A program made the translations under genes and the position numbers. From positions 1,069,264-1,133,263 of the forward strand of contig CAVRSD010000005.1 of NCBI GenBank assembly GCA_963723765.1: a DNA stretch of 64,000 nucleotides, given 5' to 3'. This DNA is from DATBAX01 sp963723765. Its GTDB lineage: Bacteria; Acidobacteriota; Terriglobia; Terriglobales; Acidobacteriaceae. Of the stretch, positions 1 through 8,728 are shown piece after piece. Each line of letters opens with the position of its first letter. Position 1 is the first letter of the stretch. The notes beneath the pieces are model-generated. The model did no database searches and had not been told where the DNA came from. It worked only from the letters and a program-made list of their open reading frames with translations.

Positions 1-11
1 CCCGTTTTCGT

Positions 12-794
12 TCAGCATCCGCCGTTTCCCCGGAGCCTCTGTACAGACGGACTCTTCCGCAATCGTTCCATTCCACGATAAAAATGGTGACGCACGTTAC
101 CAAATGGCTCGTGGAGTCTTTCGCTGATTTCCCTTAATTCCATTCCTTCGAAATAGAATAGTTCGATGGTTCGTCGCTGCATCTGCGTCAAATCCTCGAA
201 GGCTCTCTGTAAATACTCGAAGTCCAGTTTTGTTCCAATCTCTCGCTCCACATCGGTCTTCCCCACCAAAGTATCATCCATGGACTCGATTTCTGTACCA
301 ATATAAAATCCCCGGCGCGATAAATGAGCTTTTCTATCCAGCGCCCTACTGTAAGCGATTTGGACGATCCAGGCTTTAGCGTTTCCCTTTCCAGGGTCAT
401 ACAAGATCGATTTCTTGTACACATAGAAAAAGACCTCCTGAACGATCTCTTCCGCTTCACTATAATCGTGCAGGATCCGAAATGCGATGCCATTTACCAG
501 GCGTGAGTATCGGCCAAACAGGGCCTCCAAGGCAGTTGTATCCTTGGCTTGCAGAGCAGCCATCAATTCCTCATCGCTGGGAGCTCGAACCGACGCTGGT
601 TCTGGTAATGTGACCGTATGTCCTTGGTTTTTCTTCCAGACCAGCGGGATTGCGAGCGCGCGGCCGTTCGGGGGAGAACTCATATTGTGCGGCCTCAATC
701 CTGCCGTAAATGAAATGGTGGACGAGTCAGCCAAAGGGGTGAGAACCCTCGACCACCCTCGGACCATAACCTGATTCTGGCTCTCGCGAAACAT
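12..794 (-). CDS. ECF-type RNA polymerase sigma factor (sigma-70 family)
   Basis: Alternative sigma factor expected to direct RNA polymerase to a small regulon. Region 2 begins near residue 73 (SDEELMAALQAKD) and runs through the DYSEAEEIVQEVF core-binding/-10 segment. Region 4 near residues 195-245 contains LTQMQRRTIELFYFEGMEL followed by a helix-turn-helix (EISERLHEPFGNVRHH). The ATG at 794 has GAGAGG seven bases upstream. An ATG at 683 is an alternative that would drop a 37-residue extension with no homology I recognise. No anti-sigma gene is adjacent; the divergent neighbour is a TonB-dependent receptor. Family assignment is firm, regulon unknown. Confidence 0.9.
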   Translation of the reverse strand: MFRESQNQVMVRGWSRVLTPLADSSTISFTAGLRPHNMSSPPNGRALAIPLVWKKNQGHTVTLPEPASVRAPSDEELMAALQAKDTTALEALFGRYSRLVNGIAFRILHDYSEAEEIVQEVFFYVYKKSILYDPGKGNAKAWIVQIAYSRALDRKAHLSRRGFYIGTEIESMDDTLVGKTDVEREIGTKLDFEYLQRAFEDLTQMQRRTIELFYFEGMELREISERLHEPFGNVRHHFYRGMERLRKSPSVQRLRGNGGC

Positions 795-808
795 ACAACA
801 ACCTCTCA

Positions 809-830
809 GCGCTTTTCCAGATAAAAGCGC
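809..830. promoter_or_regulatory. Perfect inverted repeat between sigma factor and TonB receptor
   Basis: GCGCTTTT, six-base loop, AAAAGCGC. It lies 15 bases upstream of the sigma factor ATG at 794, inside its probable leader, in the divergent intergenic region shared with the receptor gene. It could be an operator or a leader hairpin. Only the symmetry is seen; no regulator is known. Confidence 0.4.
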
Positions 831-985
831 GCGAAAAATACGCTAACCAAATGTCCTCCAGGTTGGTACAGATTCAACTCGCGTGTCGTATATAAGTGGT
901 TCGAAGAATTGCTTGTATGTGGATCGCATATTTTCTGGATCGATAAGCTGCAAGACTTGCCCGGCAGAGTACATTTAGGGTTCCT

Positions 986-3900
986 ATGCGCAGAGCAATC
1001 CAAGCCGTACTGCTAAGCGCCTTACTCTGCGGCCTTCTTCATGCACAGTCCACCAGCGCATCGCTGACCGGTCGCGTCACCGACCCTAACAAAGCGGTGA
1101 TCAGCGATGCAGAAGTCACAGCCATCAATACCGGCACAGAAATTCACTATCAAGGACTTACCAACGAGACGGGAACCTACTACATTTCGAACTTGCCGCC
1201 GGGAAGGTACCGCATTGAGGTCGAAAAGCTCGGGTTCAAAGCTGTGATCGAGTCGGGAGTCATCCTTCACGTGCAAGATGCTCTGGAAGTAAATTTTGAA
1301 ATGATGCTGGGGTCGACGTCGGAAAGCGTCACGGTGGAAGGAAACACACCACCCCTCGATACTGAGTCTTCCACCGTAGGCACAGTCGTGGAACAGCGGA
1401 AAGCGAATGAGTTGCCCCTCAACGGACGCAATGTTTTTAATCTGATCGTCCTGGCTCCGTCCGTTATTCCGCAGGGTAGTTCCACCGGCACTCCCGTTGG
1501 TGTAAATCCATTCGGCTGGAATAATTATCAGGTCAATGGGTCGTTTGGGAATCAGAGTGCCGAATATCTCGATGGGCAGCCCCTCAATATTGGCTATATC
1601 AACTTACCCATCCTGATTCCAACCCAGGATTCGATTCAAGAATTCAAAGTCCAAACCAGTAATCTGAGCGCGGAATGGGGCAAATTTGCAGGGGGAGTGA
1701 CCAGCCTGAGTACGAAAGGAGGAACCAATTCGCTACACGGGGAAGCTTACGAATATTTGCGCAACCGCGTATTCAACGCAAATGATTTTTTCCTAAATAA
1801 CGCAGGGAAAGCCCGACCGCCTTGGGTGCAGAACCAGTTTGGAGCGGAAGCCGGCGGTCCACTGCATCTTCCCCACTACGATGGACGGAATCGGACGTTC
1901 TGGTTCGGGAGCTGGGAGGGCTTCCGGCTACGAACGGGAGAACCATTCACCACTACGGTCCCCACAGCGGCGGAACGAATGGGAGATTTTTCCGCCATCA
2001 ATACCCAGATTATGGATCCCTGCGCTGGAAGTGTGAATGCCCAGGGCGCTTGCCCGAGTAGTGTTGTCAGCCCCACGCCATTCACTGGAAATATGATTCC
2101 TACCGCCCGGATCAATCCCACGTCAAAAGCCTTGCTCTATCTTTGGCCGGCGCCGAACGCCCCCGGCGTGGTGACTCCGTCAGGCACAATCAACAACTTC
2201 AATACGGTCGCCAGCACCGGCGGGAATCAAGACCAGATCGCCGCGCGGATCGATCAGGACATCAGCAGCAAGCAGAGACTGTTTGTACGGTTCAGCCATT
2301 GGAGCGTGTTTGATCTTCCCACTGATCCACTTGGCAATGGCCTATGTGCTGACCGTTGTTCCGAAAACTATTCGACGAGTGCTGCCGCCGTGGGGTACAA
2401 CTACAATATTGCTCCCAAGACAGTCTTCGATTTCAGCGCGAGTGTCAGCCGATTCAAATACAACCGCACTCCGAAAAACGCCGGGTTTGACCTGACATCG
2501 ATCGGCTGGCCTGCGAGCTACAATGCATCTGTTCCGGCAATCATGCGAACCCCGCCTACACCGTGCGTGGCCAATATCACGGACAATATCATGTGCACGC
2601 AGGGACAAAGCTTCATTCAGGACCGCGATACTCAATACAACCTTTCCCCCAGCCTTACGCTCATGCGGGGACGCCACCGCTATCACCTCGGCCTGCAGTT
2701 CGAAGTTGGCTATGAAAATTATGCGCAAACCAACGTAGCCAGTGGAGCCTTCGATTTCTGCGCTCCCAGTCAAGCTTGCTTCACTGGCTTTTCATTTGCC
2801 GATTTCCTGCTGGGATACGCTGACAACTTCAGCAACTTCGAGAACCATTTCTTCGCACAGGCTGTCGTTCCTGCCTTCACCGCCGGCAAGCAAGTGTATC
2901 GGGCTTTCTATTTCGATGACACCTGGCATGCAACCCATAAGTTAACCTTCGATCTTGGCCTGCGTTACGAACTTCAGGGCCCATGGTCGGAGCGCCACAA
3001 CAGGCTTTCGTATTTCGATCCCCATGCCCAAAGTTATCTCAATCAATTTCTCCCTCCCGGTTCATCGCCGGTGATGGGTGATGTTTTTCTCGTCCCCCCA
3101 GGAAACCGGAATAATATTCCGCTGGATAAAGACAATCTGGCGCCACGAGTTGGCTTTGCTTATAACGTTAGCCCGAGGACGGTTGTGCGTGGCGGATACG
3201 GAATCTTCTGGGTCCCCAACTATGTCTCGTTTGCCCTCAACCCTGCCAATGATATGGTGAATGCGCCAGGCACGACCTATACCGGCACGGTGGACGGCAC
3301 ACACCCGTCCAACTCGATTTCGCTTCCCTTCCCCAATGGCATTTCACCGCCGCCCGGCCGCGATCTCGGAACCGAGGGAACCCAGCAGTTCCTCACTCAG
3401 GTCGTGCAATCCATCACCGAGGTGGATCGTGGCAACCATCCTTCCGCTTATTTGCAGCAGTGGAATTTGAATATCGAACGCGAGCTTCCGGCGGGATTTC
3501 TTTTGTCCGCAGCCTACGTGGGTTCAAAAGGCAACCACCTCGAACAGTACTCTCAACAAGTCAACCAAATTTCCGACAGCCTGCTGGCTCAAGCCGCCGC
3601 ACAGTTCGCTGCCGGAGGCGAATCGGCGGTTACTCTTCTGCAATCCACCCCTAATCCTTTTTTTGTGAATGGACAGGCCCTGGCGCTTGCCGCTCCAACC
3701 ACCACCGAAGGGCAACTGCTGCGACCCTATCCTCAATACACCAGCGTTGAACTTGCCGGGCAGGGATCTTTTGCCAGCATCTACCACTCCTTGCAAGTTA
3801 CGGCCCAAAGACGATTTGCCGGTGCTGGGTCGTTGTTGGTCGCCTACACCAATTCCAAACTCATTAGCAATACGGACACGCTTACCTCTTGGCTGGAAAC

Positions 3901-4546
3901 GGGGGTGGGAGCCATCCAGGACAACAACAATCTTCGCGGTGAACGTTCTTTATCATCGCAGGATGTTCCCCAGCGTCTTGTGATTAGCTATGTTCTTGAT
4001 TTGCCGTTTGGGCAAGGCAAAAAATATCTGCCCAATGCTGGTGAGAAGTTGAACAAAATTGTCGGGGGATGGGGGATCGATGGTGTCACCACACTCCAGC
4101 GAGGCTTCCCTTTAATTTTCAGTAATGGCCAAGCCAACGACGCTGCACTGTTTGGCACAGGGTCGCGTCCGAATGTGGTGCCTGGGTGTCAGAAATCAAG
4201 ATCCGGCGGCAGCATAACGAGATTGAGCAATTGGTTTAATACGACCTGTTTTGCGGCGCCAGCGAACTTTACTTTCGGAAGTGAACCGCGAGTCGATCCA
4301 ACGCTTCGCTCCGACGGGGTGGATAACTTCGACTTTGCGGTGTTCAAGAGAGTCCTGTTGGATCCTAACGAACGCTTCGGTTTCGAATTCCGTACCGAGA
4401 TCTTTAATCTGTTTAACCGCTCGCAATTTGCTCCGCCGAACACAACCTGCTGCACTACGAATAACGCCAACTTCGGCGTGGTCACTGCCACGGCGCCCGG
4501 GACCAATCCCCGGCTGATTCAGTTCGCGTTGAAGTTTCTGTTTTAG
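986..4546 (+). CDS. TonB-dependent receptor, Oar-like, with carboxypeptidase regulatory-like domain
   Basis: Outer-membrane receptor expected to import or bind an oligosaccharide or similar ligand. Residues 1-20 are a Sec signal peptide ending LLHA. Residues 26-105 form a CarboxypepD_reg-like beta-sandwich (LTGRVTDPNKAVISDAEV, then TNETGTYYISNLPPGRYRI). A plug-like segment (NELPLNGRNVFNLIVLAPS) lies around residues 140-240, followed by a long beta-barrel. The protein ends in FALKFLF, the terminal aromatic expected of a barrel recognised by BAM. Length of 1,186 residues is normal for the acidobacterial family. The stop is five bases from the TTG preceding the CRTAC1 gene, so receptor, CRTAC1 and TPR genes are likely one operon. 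The ligand cannot be read from sequence. Confidence 0.93.
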   Translation: MRRAIQAVLLSALLCGLLHAQSTSASLTGRVTDPNKAVISDAEVTAINTGTEIHYQGLTNETGTYYISNLPPGRYRIEVEKLGFKAVIESGVILHVQDALEVNFEMMLGSTSESVTVEGNTPPLDTESSTVGTVVEQRKANELPLNGRNVFNLIVLAPSVIPQGSSTGTPVGVNPFGWNNYQVNGSFGNQSAEYLDGQPLNIGYINLPILIPTQDSIQEFKVQTSNLSAEWGKFAGGVTSLSTKGGTNSLHGEAYEYLRNRVFNANDFFLNNAGKARPPWVQNQFGAEAGGPLHLPHYDGRNRTFWFGSWEGFRLRTGEPFTTTVPTAAERMGDFSAINTQIMDPCAGSVNAQGACPSSVVSPTPFTGNMIPTARINPTSKALLYLWPAPNAPGVVTPSGTINNFNTVASTGGNQDQIAARIDQDISSKQRLFVRFSHWSVFDLPTDPLGNGLCADRCSENYSTSAAAVGYNYNIAPKTVFDFSASVSRFKYNRTPKNAGFDLTSIGWPASYNASVPAIMRTPPTPCVANITDNIMCTQGQSFIQDRDTQYNLSPSLTLMRGRHRYHLGLQFEVGYENYAQTNVASGAFDFCAPSQACFTGFSFADFLLGYADNFSNFENHFFAQAVVPAFTAGKQVYRAFYFDDTWHATHKLTFDLGLRYELQGPWSERHNRLSYFDPHAQSYLNQFLPPGSSPVMGDVFLVPPGNRNNIPLDKDNLAPRVGFAYNVSPRTVVRGGYGIFWVPNYVSFALNPANDMVNAPGTTYTGTVDGTHPSNSISLPFPNGISPPPGRDLGTEGTQQFLTQVVQSITEVDRGNHPSAYLQQWNLNIERELPAGFLLSAAYVGSKGNHLEQYSQQVNQISDSLLAQAAAQFAAGGESAVTLLQSTPNPFFVNGQALALAAPTTTEGQLLRPYPQYTSVELAGQGSFASIYHSLQVTAQRRFAGAGSLLVAYTNSKLISNTDTLTSWLETGVGAIQDNNNLRGERSLSSQDVPQRLVISYVLDLPFGQGKKYLPNAGEKLNKIVGGWGIDGVTTLQRGFPLIFSNGQANDAALFGTGSRPNVVPGCQKSRSGGSITRLSNWFNTTCFAAPANFTFGSEPRVDPTLRSDGVDNFDFAVFKRVLLDPNERFGFEFRTEIFNLFNRSQFAPPNTTCCTTNNANFGVVTATAPGTNPRLIQFALKFLF

Positions 4547-4565
4547 AGCATTGAGAACATTTCGG

Positions 4566-6203
4566 ATGCGAGTCCGCTCCTCCCAAATCGTCTTGGTCTT
4601 GTTGCTGATAGCCTCTGTCGCTGCGATCAGCACTCCAACCTTCGAGCTTAAATCGCCACCGGGAATAGATTTCACGCTGCAAAATTCCCCCACCCCTCAG
4701 AAATATCTGATCGAAACCATGCCTGGTGGAATCGCTTTGCTCGATTACAACAACGATGGATTGCTCGATGTATTCCTGGTGAATGGCGGCCGCATGAACC
4801 CCATGCACACTCCCGACAATTTTGATCGGCAGAACCCTCTTTATTGGAACCGGCTTTACCGGCAAAACAAGGATGGAAGTTTTACCGATGTAACCAAGCA
4901 AGCTGGTCTGGCGAATGCCGGAGATGCAAACTATGGCATGGGGGTAGCAGTTGGAGATTACGATAATGATGGCTATCCCGATCTCTACGTAACCAGCTAT
5001 GGAAAAAATATTCTCTACCACAATAACGGGGATGGAACATTCACCGACGTCACAGCCAAAGCGGGCGTTGCAGCGGGCGGGTGGTCGGTTTCAGCCGGGT
5101 TTTTCGACTATGACAACGACGGCAAACTGGACCTGTTTGTCACCCGCTACATGGACTGGGACACCCAGCACAGCAAAGACTGCGGCGGCAAGTTTCATAC
5201 CTACTGCCCGCCCGGAGAATTCCCCCGCTCCACCAACATTCTTTACCACAATCGGGGCGACGGCACCTTTGAGGATGTGAGCCAGCGCTCAGGAATTGCG
5301 GCCAAGAAAGGACACGGCCTCGGGGTAGCGTTCTCGGACTACGATGGCGATGGATTCACCGACATCTATGTCGCCAACGATGGCATGCAGCAGTATCTGT
5401 TTCACAATAACGGCAACGGCACTTTTACTGAAGTTGGTCTGGAAGCCGGCGCGGCACTGAACCTCGATGGCGGACCGCTGTCCGGCATGGGGGTGGTGTT
5501 TCAGGATTACGATAACGACGGCAAGCCCGATATCATCGTAACCACTTTGCCGCGACAGACCTATGCAGTCTTCCACAATGATGGGAACGGCTCTTTCAGT
5601 GACCGGGGACTACAAACTGGAGTGACTGCGCTTTCGGGAGTAATGTCTGGCTGGGGTGTTGGCCTTGAGGATTTCGACAACGACGGCCAGAAAGATTTGT
5701 TCATCACTCAGGGGCATGTCCTCGACAACGTGGAAACTATCGATCCGTCATTGCACTATCTGGAACCAACGCTGCTAGCCATGAATCACAATGGCCGCTT
5801 CGAGCGGGCTGATTCGGGTAGCGACGTGCTGGTCGCTGGACGGGGAGCGGCATTTGGGGATCTCAACAACGATGGCTGGATCGATGCTGTGACCACGGTG
5901 CTGGGCGCGCATCCACAATTTTTCATGAACCGCGGCGGAAACGCGCACTGGTTAACGATCACGTTACGTGGTACACGAAGTAATCGAGATGGACTTGGCG
6001 CGCGCGTGCAAGTGAACGGGCAAACACGATTCGCCACCACCGCCGGAAGCTATGCATCCTCCAACGACAAGCGGCTGCATTTCGGATTGGGCGACGCGAA
6101 GTCCGCCAAAATTGAAGTGTTCTGGCCCTCTGGGATTCATCAAATGCTAAGTGATATTTCAGTGAATCAATTCCTCGAAATACGTGAACCGGAGCGGCCA
6201 TGA
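4566..6203 (+). CDS. CRTAC1 family protein (VCBS/FG-GAP repeats plus ASPIC/UnbV domain)
   Basis: Secreted beta-propeller-like protein. A signal peptide (MRVRSSQIVLVLLLIASVAA) precedes at least seven repeats of the type DYDNDGYPDLYVTSYG, the calcium-binding FG-GAP/VCBS signature, from about residue 55 to 430. The C-terminal ~80 residues match ASPIC/UnbV (LRGTRSNRDGLGARVQV, then FWPSGIHQ). I chose the ATG at 4566; an in-frame TTG at 4551 is possible. The stop overlaps the next start as ATGA, so translation of the TPR gene is probably coupled. Biochemical role of the family is not established. Repeated association with TonB receptors and TPR proteins suggests glycan or ligand handling at the cell surface (inference). 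Confidence 0.92.
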   Translation: MRVRSSQIVLVLLLIASVAAISTPTFELKSPPGIDFTLQNSPTPQKYLIETMPGGIALLDYNNDGLLDVFLVNGGRMNPMHTPDNFDRQNPLYWNRLYRQNKDGSFTDVTKQAGLANAGDANYGMGVAVGDYDNDGYPDLYVTSYGKNILYHNNGDGTFTDVTAKAGVAAGGWSVSAGFFDYDNDGKLDLFVTRYMDWDTQHSKDCGGKFHTYCPPGEFPRSTNILYHNRGDGTFEDVSQRSGIAAKKGHGLGVAFSDYDGDGFTDIYVANDGMQQYLFHNNGNGTFTEVGLEAGAALNLDGGPLSGMGVVFQDYDNDGKPDIIVTTLPRQTYAVFHNDGNGSFSDRGLQTGVTALSGVMSGWGVGLEDFDNDGQKDLFITQGHVLDNVETIDPSLHYLEPTLLAMNHNGRFERADSGSDVLVAGRGAAFGDLNNDGWIDAVTTVLGAHPQFFMNRGGNAHWLTITLRGTRSNRDGLGARVQVNGQTRFATTAGSYASSNDKRLHFGLGDAKSAKIEVFWPSGIHQMLSDISVNQFLEIREPERP

Positions 6204-7267
6204 TTCGAACTGTACTATTTCTGTGGCTGGCGTTGCAGGCGACTTCGCCCGAGGCGATACAACACATGGAAGCCGGCAGCAAAGCTGAAGCCGAACGCCA
6301 CTTCGACCTTGCTGTCGCCGAATTTCGCAAGGTAACAGAACTTGAACCGACGGTTCCTGCAGGGTTTGTCAGCCTGGGACAGGCCTGCATGGAGCAGCGC
6401 GACTACGGCGCTGCGGTCGCACCTCTGAAGCGCGCACTGGAGTTGGATCCGAACCTTGCTCCCGCACATCAGTTGCTGGGATATGCATTGCTGGTGCAAG
6501 GGTACGCAGCTGAGGCGATCCCGCACCTGGAGCGCGTCCACGAACAGAGCGCATTGGGAATAGCGCAGATTGAAACTGGGCAGTTTGCCGAAGCCATCGC
6601 GAATTTACAGGCTGCATTGCAGAAGCGGCCGAATGATCCGGACTTGCTTTACTACCTGGGACGCGCCAGCGGCCTGCTCTCGAAACAATCGATTGATACC
6701 CTGCTCGCCGCCAATCCCGACTCCCCCCGCGCGCACCAGGCGATGGCCGAAAACTATTTCGTGCTGCGGCGGATGCCCGAAGCTGAAAAAGAGTACCGCG
6801 AAGCGCTCCGGTTGCGTTCGGATGTGCCCGAAGCCCACCTTGAACTGGGCGAAGTTTATGCTGGCACCTCTCAATGGGCAAACGCGGAACAAGAATATCG
6901 GGCCCAATCCAAGCTGCAGCCTGGCAACGCGGAGGCAGCCTATCGTCTGGGGACGGCGCTGTTGGAACAAGGCAAGGTACATGAGGCACGGCTGGCACTA
7001 TTGCACGCCGATCGGCTTATGCCTGATATGCCCGAGACACTCTATTCACTAGGGAAAGCGGATTCACTTGAAGGTGACGCCGGCTCTGCCGAGCAGGCTT
7101 GGATTAAACTGCTTTCCATTGAGAAGCAAAGCTCACTGGCGGCACAGGCGCATTTCGGATTGGCTGGCCTCTATCGTAAGCAAGGAAAAACGGCAGAGGC
7201 GCAGCATGAAATGCAAGAGTTCGAAAGCTTGCAAAATAACTCAAGCCAGCCGCAACCTGGGAAATAG
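6200..7267 (+). CDS. Secreted or periplasmic TPR protein
   Basis: Scaffold protein of tetratricopeptide repeats. A short hydrophobic N-terminus (IRTVLFLWLALQA) is a likely signal peptide. Eight or nine 34-residue TPR units follow, for example AEAERHFDLAVAEFRKVTEL and YGAAVAPLKRALELDPNLAP. It starts with an ATGA overlap with the CRTAC1 gene, making it the third gene of the receptor-CRTAC1-TPR cassette. A very similar trio occurs on the other strand (16634-22923). The partner protein is unknown; the other two cassette products are the obvious candidates. Confidence 0.9.
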   Translation: MIRTVLFLWLALQATSPEAIQHMEAGSKAEAERHFDLAVAEFRKVTELEPTVPAGFVSLGQACMEQRDYGAAVAPLKRALELDPNLAPAHQLLGYALLVQGYAAEAIPHLERVHEQSALGIAQIETGQFAEAIANLQAALQKRPNDPDLLYYLGRASGLLSKQSIDTLLAANPDSPRAHQAMAENYFVLRRMPEAEKEYREALRLRSDVPEAHLELGEVYAGTSQWANAEQEYRAQSKLQPGNAEAAYRLGTALLEQGKVHEARLALLHADRLMPDMPETLYSLGKADSLEGDAGSAEQAWIKLLSIEKQSSLAAQAHFGLAGLYRKQGKTAEAQHEMQEFESLQNNSSQPQPGK

Positions 7268-7374
7268 TAACGAGTCGTTTCCCCGACGATCCGCCTCGAG
7301 ATTAGTATCACCCTTGCATTTGCTTGGCGCCAACCACAGGTTTATGGTGGGATGCGCTCATCGAGACACTATCT

Positions 7375-8700
7375 ATGAATGCCCGCGTCTTCTTCTGGTC
7401 GCTCACGTCCGCACTCGCCGGGTTCCTTTTCGGTTTTGACACAGTGGTCATTTCCGGGGCCGAAAAAACCATCCAGTCACTTTGGGGGCTGAGCCCCGGA
7501 CTACACGGAATCGCCATGGCTTCGGCTCTCTATGGCACCGTGGTGGGTTCGCTGCTGGGCGGCTGGCCCACTGACCGGTTCGGACGCAAAGCTACGCTGC
7601 TATGGATTGGCGTGCTTTACTTTATCGGCGCAGTCGGATCGGGGTTGGCAACCAATGTTTCTCTTTTCATTATCGCGCGTGTGATCGGCGGCCTGGGCAT
7701 CGGTATCTCCACCGTGGCAGCGCCGTTATACATCTCGGAAATTGCGCCTCCCAAGTACCGTGGACGACTTGCCGGAATGTTTCAGTTCAATATTGTTTTT
7801 GGCATTCTGATCGCTTTCGTGTCCAACGCGTTGCTCGCGGGCATCGGCGAGAATGCTTGGCGCTGGATGCTCGGAGTCGCCGCGTTTCCGTCCATTCTTT
7901 ACGCTCTGCTGTGCTTTGGTCTTCCCGAAAGTCCCCGCTGGCTTCTGGGCAGGAAGGGCGATCGCGAGGAGGGCCTGAAAGTCTTGCAACGCATCCAACC
8001 CAGAGCCTCCCAAGCCGAGATTGAAGCTGAGGTCAACGAGATTATCTCCGCATCTTCGGAAAAAGCTTCGTCAGCGCTCTTCTGGACGCGGCGGCTTCGC
8101 AAACCGATTCTGCTTGCTGTTTTTATTGCCTTCTTCAACCAACTCTCAGGTATCAATGCGATTCTCTATTTCGCGCCACGCATATTTGAACTGACCGGCC
8201 TGGGGGCGAAAGCCGCCCTGCTCCAGTCTGTCGGCATCGGCATCACCAATCTTATTTTTACCTTTGTCGGTCTCTGGCTCATTGACCGGCTAGGCCGCCG
8301 CACCCTTCTCTTTATTGGATCGTTCGGTTACATCGCGTCACTCGGTATGGTTGCGTGGGCCTTCTTCACCGAGCATTACACCATCGTGCCGGTTTGCATC
8401 TTCGCCTTCATCGCCGCGCATGCCGTCGGACAGGGAGCAGTCATTTGGGTTTTCATCTCTGAGATATTTCCCAATCGCCATCGCGCCGAAGGTCAGGCGC
8501 TCGGGAGCTTTACCCACTGGATCTTCGCCGCCCTGCTTACCACTTTCTTTCCGAAGATGGTCTCCGCTTTCCCGCCCGGTTATGTTTTTTCATTCTTTGC
8601 CTGCATGATGGTTCTCCAACTCATTTGGGTAAAGACCCTGGTTCCTGAGACGAAGGGTGTGCCGCTGGAGCAAATCCAGAAACAATTGGGCATCGATTAG
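7375..8700 (+). CDS. MFS sugar transporter (sugar porter family)
   Basis: Inner-membrane sugar:proton symporter type of the major facilitator superfamily, with 12 predicted membrane helices. Sugar porter signatures are present: GFLFGFDTVVISGA in helix 1, DRFGRKATLLWIG in the loop 2-3 motif, PESPRWLLGRKG before the central loop, QLSGINAILYFAPRIFE in helix 7, the DRLGRRTLLFIG repeat and a C-terminal PETKGVPLEQI. ATG at 7375 is preferred over an upstream TTG at 7324, because the family begins just before the first helix. It converges with the GH116 gene with 28 bases between stops. The substrate could be glucose, xylose or similar; motif reading does not decide. Confidence 0.93.
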   Translation: MNARVFFWSLTSALAGFLFGFDTVVISGAEKTIQSLWGLSPGLHGIAMASALYGTVVGSLLGGWPTDRFGRKATLLWIGVLYFIGAVGSGLATNVSLFIIARVIGGLGIGISTVAAPLYISEIAPPKYRGRLAGMFQFNIVFGILIAFVSNALLAGIGENAWRWMLGVAAFPSILYALLCFGLPESPRWLLGRKGDREEGLKVLQRIQPRASQAEIEAEVNEIISASSEKASSALFWTRRLRKPILLAVFIAFFNQLSGINAILYFAPRIFELTGLGAKAALLQSVGIGITNLIFTFVGLWLIDRLGRRTLLFIGSFGYIASLGMVAWAFFTEHYTIVPVCIFAFIAAHAVGQGAVIWVFISEIFPNRHRAEGQALGSFTHWIFAALLTTFFPKMVSAFPPGYVFSFFACMMVLQLIWVKTLVPETKGVPLEQIQKQLGID

Positions 8701-8728
8701 TTTGTGTGGTGCACCCATCGCCTGATTT

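Noticed and set aside
863..895. -35/-10 promoter (TTGGTA / TATATA) for the first TonB receptor
   Set aside because: The 20-base spacing is poor for a housekeeping promoter.
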